Part shown: in pieces, positions 24,735 to 34,348 of the stretch
Layout of the letters: each line of letters opens with the position of its first letter
Position numbering within the stretch: position 1 is the first letter of the stretch
The notes under the pieces: model-generated
Seen by the model: the letters and a program-made list of their open reading frames with translations, nothing else
Database searches by the model: none
What the model was told of the DNA's origin: nothing
Program-made: the position numbers and the translations under genes
Source of the DNA: Neckera pumila
Lineage: Eukaryota > Streptophyta > Bryopsida > Hypnales > Neckeraceae
Direction: 5' to 3'
Length of the DNA: 64,000 nt
Assembly: GCA_963969595.1 (NCBI GenBank)
Contig: OZ018410.1
Location: 27,408,913-27,472,912 of the forward strand

Positions 24735-24885
24735 AACATTCAGTAGCTCTACAGTGATGGTGTGGTATATTCCACACCACAATAGTGCTTCATCAATAGC
24801 TACTGGTGAATTAGACAGGTGAAGGATGTGGAGGTACACCATCACTGTAGAACCAAGGCAACATCAGCACATGCTACTGAATGTT
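24735..24885. mobile_element. MITE family G, intact 151-bp copy
   Basis: Ends AACATTCAGTAGC and GCTACTGAATGTT. Inner inverted words are CTACAGTGATGGTGTG and ACACCATCACTGTAG. Matches the split copy at 6412-7002. Confidence 0.8.
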
Positions 24886-25258
24886 CTGCTTGTTGCAGGA
24901 ATCAAACCCGGAGTATGACTCCATAGAAAGTGGACAATATTGAATGTTAAAATAGGGTACTCTAAAAGCAACCGTAATCTAAAAGCAATCACTAACACAA
25001 GAGGTACATTTTGCTTTCTTCAATGTGCCAACAATGTACAATTCAAGAGGTGGTTGCTTCTAGTGACCACTGCGTTTTAACTTCAAAAAGTCAAAACTAA
25101 TTCTTCGAAGGTCCAAAAAATATAAAACAACTTTGGTTGGATGCCAATTCCATTTTTCTTCCTACAAGATTCACTGAAAATCGCTTCAAAAAGTTTAGCT
25201 TCCCCCCAAATGCAATTAGCTCTTCAAAGGTCTCTTTAAAAGTAGACTGCCTCAGTGT

Positions 25259-25549
25259 TAAGGTAACTATGTACACCTAAAATCGCACAAATAAACAATT
25301 CAACATGGTTCTCATTATTATATTGAAAGCCTTTTTGTAGAGTCTTGTTGGTAGTTGAAAGATGATTGTAGATTCTCTTAGAATGCATTTTTTAGATAAA
25401 ATATGAATAATCTACGAGTTTTCAAAGTGCTGAAAAAAGGACTCAAGATGATTGACCACATACTCTCATGAATAGTAGGAGTACATTTTAGACAAAAATC
25501 TAGAGTGGTCAATTTTAGAAAGTAGTCAAAATTAAGTGCAATTATCTTA
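25259..25549 (+). mobile_element. MITE family K, 291-bp copy
   Basis: Starts TAAGGTAACTATGTACACC and ends GTGCAATTATCTTA. Shared interior: AATTCAACATGGTT, TTCTCTTAGAATGCATTTTT, TTTTCAAAGTGCTGAAAA and GGAGTACATTTTAG. Confidence 0.75.
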
Positions 25550-25659
25550 TACAATAGAACCTTTCCTCCAAAAGCAAATGAAACTTCCTAATTGATTTTG
25601 TCTAACCGGTCTATTGTATGGGCCCATTTATTTGAATTGATGAGTTTGCATTTATACTA

Positions 25660-26533
25660 TACACTGCCCTACCAAAAGTTCTTGCATTGCCTTTTTGTTC
25701 ACATAAACACCTCCGTTTTCAAATGCTATTTTCCACAATTTTGATGCAATTCCTGCATCATTGCATTCCTATATCAATAGTCTTATTATGCATACCAAAT
25801 TTCAACTTCAAAAAAATAAAACTCCATGTTTGGTCAATTTTTTCATTTTATGTTCATGGTTTTATGTGATCATTTATTAAAAAACATTGGTAATGATTTT
25901 TTTTAATTCAATTGCAGAAATATGTAGGGAGCATCCATACACACATCTTTTCTTCAATAAGCATCTCAAAAAAAGTTTCACAATTCTCTCTATAGAGATT
26001 TCAATGTTGAGGTGATAATGTCCTAATTTTGGAAAATAGATATCTTTTTATTGCAATTAGATTTTGGCAAGGTAATTGTACATTCATGCTCAAATGTATA
26101 GAATTAGTTATGGTGTGATGGTCAAATAGCAAAATCTAGTTAAAATATAAAGATATCTATTTCATAAAAGTTTGATCACATGACACCTTACATTGAATTC
26201 TTCCTAAAAAGAATTGAGAAACTTTTTGGAGATGCTTGATGAATGAAAGATGTGTGTATAGATGTGCACTACATATCTCCGTAATTGAATTAAAAAAATT
26301 CCTTACCAATGTTTATTAATAAATGATCATACAAAACCATGAAAATAAAATGAAAAAATCTACCAAAAATGGAATATTGCTTTTTGAAGTTGAAATTTTG
26401 TATGCATAATAAGACTACATATGAATACAATGATGCAAGAATTGCATCAAAATTGTAGAAAATAGCATTTGAAAATGGAAGTGTTTGTATGGGAACAAAA
26501 AGGCAGTGCAAGAGTTTTTGGTAGGGCAGTGTA
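25660..26533. mobile_element. Tc1-like foldback element with long inverted arms, 874 bp
   Basis: Outer ends TACACTGCCCTACCAAAAG and TTTTTGGTAGGGCAGTGTA; arms of about 340 bp mirror each other (CAAATGCTATTTTCCACAAT opposite its complement, and so on) around a centre near 26090. The TACACTGCCC-N-CCAAAAG start resembles Tc1-type terminal repeats with TA target sites. It borders directly on a second palindrome that holds Tc1-type transposase remnants. Confidence 0.75.
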
Positions 26534-26767
26534 CAATAAAGTCTACTTCATTTACAAATTTTTGCTCCCTAGCAGCTTTTACTACCAAGTTTCTAAACTC
26601 CAACAAGCAAGTTTCTAAACAAGCTGTATCATGCTAAAAGATGAATCAATTTCTAAACTGCAAGTAGTGTTGGAATTGTAAAGAAGAGTACTTTATCACC
26701 ATAATAAATATGTACATGTGAAAATCAAAAGCATACAATATTTTGGATGATTTTTGTACACTATCTA

Positions 26768-26930
26768 TCATCTAGTAGTACCACCTTTAGCCAAAATTTC
26801 TGCTTGCATTTGATTGGGTATGTTCAAAATGATTGTTTCTAGTTGTTGTAGAGGCATTTCATTCTATACCACTTGAAACACTTGAATGTATGATTTCTTG
26901 CTTATTCTTCAGTCCATTGCAAAAAATCTT
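26768..26930 (-). pseudogene. Tc1/mariner-type transposase C-terminal remnant (minus strand)
   Basis: The reverse strand reads NEMPLQQLETIILN, then IPNQMQAEILAKGGTTR and a stop. This follows the Tc1 transposase ending, where a MPRR-x-QA block precedes a KGG-x-T motif and the stop. An in-frame stop lies just upstream of NEMP and no catalytic DDE region is visible, so it is inactive. Confidence 0.6.
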
Positions 26931-27119
26931 TGACTATTAGTTTTAGTTACAAAGTTCAGCGCTAGAATGCTCAAAAACGACCCAATTTTAAAATCTCAAA
27001 TTGTTTAGGAATCTTAATGAAGTGCACTTCAAGTTCATAACAAGTAAAAATGTGAAATCCAAAATCATACAACGATTTGGATTTCTTTTATACACTATCT
27101 ACCATCCTTTGGAAGATAG

Positions 27120-27280
27120 TCAAAGTATTTTTGCAATTAGGTGAAGAATAAGCAAGAAATCATACAAGCAATTCAAGTGGTAGAAAATGAAGTGTCTCGA
27201 CAACAATTACAAATAATCAATCCAACATGCCCAATCAAATGCAAGCAGGATTTTTGATGAAAGGTGGGACTACGAGATGA
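27120..27280 (+). pseudogene. Tc1/mariner-type transposase C-terminal remnant (plus strand)
   Basis: Reads NMPNQMQAGFLMKGGTTR followed by two stops. It is the inverted partner of the fragment at 26768-26930. Several stops occur upstream in the same frame. Only the C-terminal end is recognisable. Confidence 0.6.
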
Positions 27281-27785
27281 TAGATAGTGTACAAAAAACA
27301 TCCAAAATGTTGTATGATTTTAAATTTCTCATGTATATATTTGTTATAGTGATAAAGTACTCTTTTCTACAATTCCAATGCAACTTGCAATTTGGAAAAT
27401 GATTCATTTTTGAGCATGATACGACTCATTGAAGTTTAGGAACTTAGTGAAAATTGTAAGGGAGCAAAAATTTGTAAATGAAGTAGACCTTACTGTACAG
27501 TATTGTATGCTATGGTATAACTGAAAAAAGAACCATAGTTGTAATTGGGTCATGACATTGCATACTTAATATAGTATAGATTACGTATAAGTGGTGGTGT
27601 AATCTCATGAAGTGCACTCAATGCATGACATTTCAATTGTCAACATATGAGTAAACAAATGGAGTAAGCCATATGAGCATCCACAATCAACACTGCCCCA
27701 AATGCATCTACATTTGGACAAAAAAACATAAAAAAAACCTAGATATTGATTTTACAAGATGTACATGAGTTTTAAGATCAAAAAC

Positions 27786-27940
27786 ATGCCATCATAATTG
27801 TTTGGGCTTTAAAGTGCGGTTACAACATAAAAAGTTTAAATAATGAAAGATTGCATGCATGCATGAATATGAGATATTCTTTGCATCCTTAATTTTAGAG
27901 TTCATTGCAAAGTTGGCTTTTGAAGAAAATCCTACTCCCT
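27786..27940. repeat. Dispersed repeat M, copy 2
   Basis: Direct-orientation partner of 14131-14275, with the same GCATGCATGCATGAATATGA core. Confidence 0.75.
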
Positions 27941-30484
27941 TTGTCTTAATCCATAGTACTTCTTCCACAATTCTCCCTAGAAACCACAAATTAATTTGGA
28001 GACAGCTAGAGAGTAACTTTTTGAAGCAAGTATTTTTTGGACATCTTCTCAATCAAAATGGATTTTTGTGATGAATTTTTAATGTGCTGATTGTAGATGT
28101 ACCTAAAATTGTTTCTATATTCTTATGTTCTCAGAGTGTACTGTACACATACAAGGTGACTATTGTTGTGAATTTCCATCAAGCCAACTATTTAGTGCAT
28201 CTTCCCTCATTAGTCATAAGAAATAAGTAAGCTTATATTGAATCTTACCTTTTTCATGGTTTTTGGTGGATGGAAAGATTGTTAGCTCATTCCAAAGAAA
28301 GAAAATAGATAAATAGATGTGGAATGGTATAACCCTTTACATACTAAGAATTAATGATTTTAAGTTGCGAACTTTAATTGATTATGTTGTATAAAGTATA
28401 ATCTAAACTAAAAATTCTATTATTTCAGTAGCTTGAATGAAGAACATTACGTGCATTGGTTTAAATAAATAACTATTAAAATAAATAAAAATCTCCATAT
28501 AAACTCTTCAAAATTGCTTAAGAAAACATGAGGCCCAATTTGGGCTTTTTAGTCATTAAAGGTTTAATACAAGTGGTTTCATATTTTTTGAAGATTATTG
28601 AATTACTTATAAATTTTCAAAGATTTGTGTCATAGGCACCTATTTGTGACCTTAGGTCTTCCAAAATTTGTCTACTTGCAACTTGTAAAGAAATGTGAGG
28701 AAACCCAGGAGAATGATTGGCTATTGCAATAAATAACATTATTCCTCCATGCACTCAATGGCTATAGAGGTTGATTTATAGATCACTTCATATCCATTTT
28801 AGAACTAATTATAGGAACAATTTGAAAAAGATGATTGCTTTTTAAAGCAGACTACCTTAAGCTTACCATGCTACATTGTTCCATTCTACTAAGTAGGAAG
28901 CGAGCATTATCAATTCCAAGTCAAAAACCCTAGATGAGCCTAATTGCAACATACACAACTTTGCCAAATGCAATTATTATGTGTATCACTGCAAATTCAA
29001 GAAACATTTTGAAGTTTTGGAAATTTCTTCTATGCATTCTTAAACTAGTTTAGTACAAGATCCTCTGGTTTGATATTTAAAAAATCTATTTCTAAAGTTT
29101 TTTGCACTTTGCAATAGAATTGACAATTTTGAGTGGAATTTGTCTCCTACAAAGAAATTACTGGTGACTTTTAAAGTTGTTATATTGCTTGTGGTACATA
29201 GTAAAATTGACTATATAAATGCCTTATTATGTTGGTTATCAATAATATTTTTTTTTGTTAGTGACTTTTAGTCCATGTAATGATTTATAGGCAGACAAGT
29301 TTGACATGAGTTTTTTTAAATTAATGCATATAATACAACTATAGGTATGAACTCTGAAAGCAATTAAATAGAATCTTATTTTTGAAAGTCAGTGTTGAAT
29401 TAAAAATAATAGATATTTTAGTTTATTTTTTTAAAACCAATTGTTTGTAATAGATCTATTGGAGGCTTTATTACATTATGAACTTTTTGTTCAATATGAA
29501 GTATTTAGGATTGGTTTATTGAGGCAACCAATGGTACTTACTGCAATGTCAAAACATTATGAGATGATTAGGGTTAGATTTTTGTTTACGTTGTTGATAG
29601 TTTCTACAAATTTTTTTTGTTGATATCCTATATATGGACATACAAACACTTTCTTTTGCAATACACCACTATTTGTTTGTAATTGTATCACTTTATATTG
29701 TTGACTTTATTTCAACCTACACACTAGATCAAAATAGTGCAAATTATTTCGGAAAATTAGGATCATGCTTTCTACCAGGACAAATCAACATAGCAAAATT
29801 AAGGTTAGACTAGAATTGCCAATTTCTTTTGGCTGTATAAGGTGGGTACATCCAAAATCACACCCTATTTAAAATTGTCATCATCACTGTGTATACATCT
29901 TCAAAATCAATACGTACGTTTGTTTAAAGAAACAGTTTCAAAACTTCAACCCAAAAAAAATTTGACCCTTCATAACTGTTGCATACAGTATCAAATGCTG
30001 CGTTCTTTGCTGCGGTGAAACTTCCTTTCATTTACCAAAAAGGAAAAAGGAAAATTTGACCTCTCAATAATAGAACCACCCATTTTAGATCAAGGAGCCA
30101 TGGCCAAACTATAGGGTGTACTATTGAAAAACCAAGCAAGGTATTCAAGTTGGGAATGGGTGTTTTTCTCCTTTTTAAAGTTGGGACGCATAAGTTCATA
30201 ACACATGTCCTAAAATGTTCTTAAGTGTGTAGGAAGTAGTAAGCAAGATAGTAGGAAGTAGTGAGTGGGAAAGTAGTTTGGCTATGAGCCAAATTGGAAG
30301 ACTCTAGACATTGGCTACAGATTTGGAATACTTTTTGGTTCCCAAAATTCATAGCAATTTTAATTTTGGCAATAAAATTATGAAAATTCACAATCCCAAT
30401 ATTTCTTGTCTCTTTACATGAGAACAATTTCCACTACCTCACACTATCCCTTATGTGTTTTGAAAGTGCTTAAATGGTTCCACC
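27941..30484. other. Gene-free AT-rich spacer
   Basis: No gene, clear element ends or tandem structure recognised. Short frames such as 29441-29623 show no domain. Confidence 0.5.
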
Positions 30485-30503
30485 TTAACCTCCAATGTCT
30501 AAA

Positions 30504-30802
30504 GCATTAGAAGAGATTTGAGGGCATTGGAGGGCCGTTTCAGGCCCGTTCCCCCAATCTGGCTAGATCTGAAAACAGTCGATACGGGTTGTCACAATTT
30601 ATTTTTTTCAAAAGAAAAAAAAAAAAAAGTTCTCTCCCAAATATCATTTCAGGCAATTAAAATTTTTTTTTTTTCAAAAAATGACGTGGCACTCTCTTGA
30701 CCTCATTAGCGCCGCAGCTTTCCTGTGTTCTACAGCGTAGGAACGCTGTGGAAACGCATGATAACTCGCGGGCTCTTGGAGGCCTTAAATCTCTTCTAAT
30801 GC
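30504..30802. mobile_element. MITE family C, about 300 bp, nested in family B
   Basis: Perfect 16-bp inverted ends GCATTAGAAGAGATTT and AAATCTCTTCTAATGC. It sits a few bases inside the end of the B host. The interior shares TGACGTGGCACTCTCT and GGGCCGTTTCAGGCCCG-like words with copies at 38991, 39995 and 10659. GC-rich ends, A/T-rich core, no ORF. Confidence 0.85.
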
Positions 30803-31079
30803 CTTTTTTTGAGCTTTTAGAAATTTGCTCTTAATTGAAAAAAAAGATAGCATTTTGATAATTTGTCTCAAATTTTTTTGAATTGTAATTGTACAAGTTC
30901 AAACTAGACGTATTAGAAATCACATAGGAAAAAAAAACAAAAACAGTATCACTTATGGATTGAAAGATTATAATGTTTGATCATGAGGGTGTAAAAATGG
31001 CAAAAGTGATTTGAAGTCTTTTTTCAATCCTCTTTTCACATGTCAAATCTATAAAATTGGTCACCAAACAAATATGAGG

Positions 31080-32014
31080 TTAATTCCTAAAGGACCAAGG
31101 TTTTTTCCTATCAAAAACCATTCAAAACTGTCATTTCTATTGCAAAGAAAAAAGAGCTTTAAAAATTGTTTTTTTTTGCATATCCAACCGTAGGATCTTA
31201 TATTTGACTAGTATATAAATACATGGAAGAAATTTCAGAAACTTTGACCATGTAGATTGCAAGATGTATGCATTTAAAGTGAAAGAAACAAGTTTTTTTG
31301 CACCTTGCTTGACTAGATGTTTTGGCTTTGAATCTTTTTAATTCAAATTTTTTGCACCATTAATTTTGATTTCCTACTTATTTATGTTAAGTAGTTGAGT
31401 TTGCAATCTACCAAAAAAATTTAGAAAAAAAAGCACTTAATTTTCACTCATTAAAAAATTGTTAAGTAGAGGTGGGTTCAAGATTGAAGAAACAATTAAG
31501 TTGTTAATAGCTTCTAGATGGAATTGAATTACAATAATTCCAATGATGGATTTGTTCCAGCAAGAAAATCTAACCCTATCTAACAATCGTTTTTGAAATT
31601 TTTTAAAAATTGCAATCAAAAATGAATTCTACAAGTTATTTTTCCAAGAAAATGCTTAGATTGCCCAAAAAACTAAGATTGTCCATAACTTTCTCATTAT
31701 TTGTCCAAATTGAATGAAACAAAGCTTCACATGTAGACAAAAATATAATCTTTGAAAAAAAATTTGAAAAAAAAATTATATTGACTTTCTATGATTTTTT
31801 TTTGTGCTGCTCGCCAGACTCCATTTTTGCTCATTGTGCCATAACTTTTGCTCCCGGGCATCAATCAAAATAAAAATTATATATTCACAAAGCTCTCAAA
31901 AAAAAATATACAATTTCAAAAAATCCCAGAAAATATCACTAAAAATTCGGACAGTAGGTACCTGCCTGGACCCAAATTGTCCCCTAAGGGGACAAACGGT
32001 CCTTTAGGGGTTAA
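31080..32014 (+). mobile_element. TTAA-ended element, family A copy A2, inserted inside a family B element
   Basis: Ends TTAATTCCTAAAGGACC and GGTCCTTTAGGGGTTAA; 935 bp; no ORF of note. The sequences immediately left (CAAATATGAGG) and right (AGGATCTAACATGC) are contiguous in the uninterrupted B element at 51699-52341 (reverse complement), which shows insertion at a single TTAA and its duplication. Confidence 0.9.
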
Positions 32015-32541
32015 AGGATCTAACATGCATAACCCCAATCAATTTATAGCTTCTCAGAATCTACTTTACAATTTATTTTAAATGAATTTCTATTGTGATT
32101 TTTTCTCCAAGATCTAGTGTATTCAAAGTTCATTTCCAAGAGCCTTCAACACTATGGAAAGTCAAGATTGCCCTTGCATAAAATCTTAAATAGAGAAATC
32201 ATAATCAATCATTTTCAAAATTGAATTTTTGATGCTAAAACTAGACTTCATAAAAAAATTCCAAAAATATAAACTACTAAAAATAGCAATTTGGTTAGGT
32301 TTTATTTAACTTCAAAATATTGTCAACACCAAAATTTGGTGGGTCTGGTGCATTTAGGGGTTAGGCACAGTATTCAAAAGTGACAATTTTGGGAGTACCC
32401 ACCTTATATCAATCCCGTAGTTTGTCTCTGCTTCCCTTATGGGACTCCCACTGGGAGTATGGGACAGAGCCAGCAAACGGGACAACTGAAAGAATGGAGA
32501 GGCGGATCGGACAGAGGTCAAGGGGAGAACCAGCGAACCCC

Positions 32542-32550
32542 AAACCCTAA
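32542..32550 (+). promoter_or_regulatory. Telo-box (AAACCCTAA) in the promoter/leader of the 71-aa gene
   Basis: AAACCCTAA lies about 660 bp upstream of the ATG at 33206. In plants this motif is common near the transcription start of ribosomal-protein and mitochondrial genes (established knowledge), which fits the predicted product. A likely leader exon ends at about 32672 (CAACTCCAG/GTTCGT), implying a 5' UTR intron before the coding exon (inference). Confidence 0.45.
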
Positions 32551-33205
32551 TTAAGAACCCGCGACCTTTCGAGTCTCTGCTGCGACTACCACTCTGCTTC
32601 TGCATTGCGCTCCAGCATCCGTCCTTCAATTGCAACGCACCTCGATCAATTCTTCTACAGTTGTGCAACTCCAGGTTCGTTATAATTTACACAATCTTCC
32701 CGCCTTGTGTATTTGCCTCATGTTTGGTGTCGCGAGTTCTGAGAATTGGCAGTCAGAGTTGCATTGACGGTGCATCTACGCTTCCGCGGTTAGGCGCGGC
32801 ATTGCGGAGTTTGCGAGGACTCGTATTGGCCTTTGTTCTCTTTGAGAGTGCATGCCGTTGAATGAATTTGCTTGAATTGGTGTGAGGAGAGTTTTGTTGG
32901 TCGCTTTTCACGGTTTGCCATTTGCTGATCCAGCCATCATATTTTTTGAGTGGTGGTGGTGTTTCTTGTCCGCTGGAGTTGCGTGATGTGTTTTGGACGG
33001 GATTCAATTCCAGGGCTCGGCAGTGCCAACACGGGGCACTGGGCTGGAGCACGTCTTTAGGTCACGAGCATGGGGTTTATGTTTGGCATTGGATGTTTGG
33101 CGTGGATCTCATGACTTTGACACGGTGCGTCGATGTTGTGGTGAGCTCAGCGCGGCTGGGAGCGGCTATTAGCGAGTGTGAGCGGCAGAATTAGAAGACA
33201 CGAGG

Positions 33206-34348
33206 ATGGCAATGATACAGAAGCTAGGAGCGACCGGCAGGCTGCTTCGCAGTTCCCCATCCCAGCTGACGTGGTCGCGCGGTTTCGCAGGTAAAAAGCG
33301 AAGCCGGTCTCTCAGTGTTTCCTGTTTACGTTGGATTAGTGTATGTGGGAGCTAGTATGAACGAGTGGAGAAACAGGCTGCGGACCTGTAAGTGTACATC
33401 TTGGCAGCATGACAGATGGGGTTGAAATGGTGGCGGATTTCCGGTCAGGAAGTGGCATGACGATTGTGATGGCTAGGTGATTTAGAGCTGGTGGTCGGGT
33501 CTTTGATTCTGCGCTTCCGTTGAGATTGAGTGATTTTAGGTGTCAGGAAGGGTTGGAGAGCGGGGAGGTTTACTTGATTGTCGCGGGAGCTTTTTGAAAG
33601 ACCTTTGGAACAGATCATGGGATGTTAGCAGACACTGAATGGGTTATTTCCGATCACTTGCAGAGGATGGCAGGAAGAAAGTCTGAGTGTCTCCGTAGGA
33701 TCCTGTTCGGATTTGCGCCATCCTGAGGTTTGGTTTTGGAGAGTTTGGTCCTTTTCACACAAGGCTTGGTCCCCGTAACGGACGACTAGGTCGTGAGGAT
33801 TTTAAAGTAGTCGTGGACCTGTTGGTGTGTCTAGCTAACATGTTGCATGGGTGTTGTGGAGCAGCTGATGCGCACGGATCGGCGAGGATCCCCATGTGGG
33901 CGGACCCGATGAGCCCCTCGAAATGGAAGGAAGAACACGTAAGCTACGATTCCCTGTTATTGTCGCGATTGGTTTGTGCTTGTGGGACCAGTGAGCGTCG
34001 GGTTCAGCACTGAGCAAGTTGAAGCATGCATGGCGGTGTTATGGGAGTATAGCTTTGTAGTAGTGACACGGCGGGCCAAGGGGTCACAATGGTGCTAGTT
34101 CCTCGAGATTCTGATCGATATGTAGTGCAAGACTTTGGTATAGGCAGTTACGGAGAGTAATGTCTGTCATGGGAACTGACACGGCATTTGTGCAGTTTGT
34201 GTTTGTTTCCCTAGCAGGATGGGGATCTCTTTTCTACGGTGGGTACAAGTTCTTCACCAGCGGCTCGAAGTCGAAGGGTGCCGCAGGCAAAGGCGGAGCT
34301 GAACCTTGTCCAGAAGGCACGGAGAGAGTGAAAGTAGAGAAGCATTGA
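33206..34348 (+). CDS. Predicted small mitochondrial membrane protein, 71 aa, 2 exons
   Basis: Exon 1 is 33206-33290 and exon 2 is 34218-34348, joined in phase 1 across a 927-bp intron (donor CAG/GTAAAA; acceptor with a T-rich tract ending CTAGCAG). The first 28 residues are Arg/Ser/Leu-rich with no acidic residue and end SRGFA, which looks like a mitochondrial presequence. Exon 2 encodes GWGSLFYGGYKFFTSG, a short membrane-compatible segment with aromatic and glycine residues. A Lys/Gly-rich linker and a hydrophilic tail ending VEKH follow. I do not recognise the family; a small accessory subunit of a respiratory complex is one possibility, unproven. An alternative start at 34160 would need the intron's T-rich 3' end to be coding and would lose the presequence. 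The start context is good (A at -3, G at +4). Confidence 0.55.

Larger units (their letters stand above)
26535..27494. repeat. Second inverted repeat with Tc1-like remnants
   Basis: Arms run from AAGTCTACTTCATTTACAAA at 26535 to its complement near 27475, and include GAGTACTTTATCACCAT, TACACTATCTATCATC and the two transposase fragments. The centre is near 26940-27100. The arms differ by small indels, so the palindrome is old. Confidence 0.7.
30485..32364 (-). mobile_element. Family B host element carrying nested C and A2 elements
   Basis: In reverse orientation relative to 51699-52341. Its outer ends are TTAACCTCCAATG at 30485 and CATTTAGGGGTTAG ending at 32364, where the last TTAA has mutated to TTAG. 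Removing the C element (30504-30802) and A2 (31080-32014) leaves about 650 bp, matching the 643-bp intact copy, and the remaining pieces align in order. Confidence 0.85.

Noticed and set aside
25687..26511. Two similar frames on opposite strands, possible paralogous proteins
   Set aside because: They are the two arms of the foldback element at 25660-26533. The similarity comes from the inverted repeat, not from coding constraint.
34160..34217. Start at 34160 for a 62-aa single-exon protein
   Set aside because: The first 19 codons coincide with a T-rich acceptor region, and the presequence exon at 33206 joins perfectly in phase at 34218.
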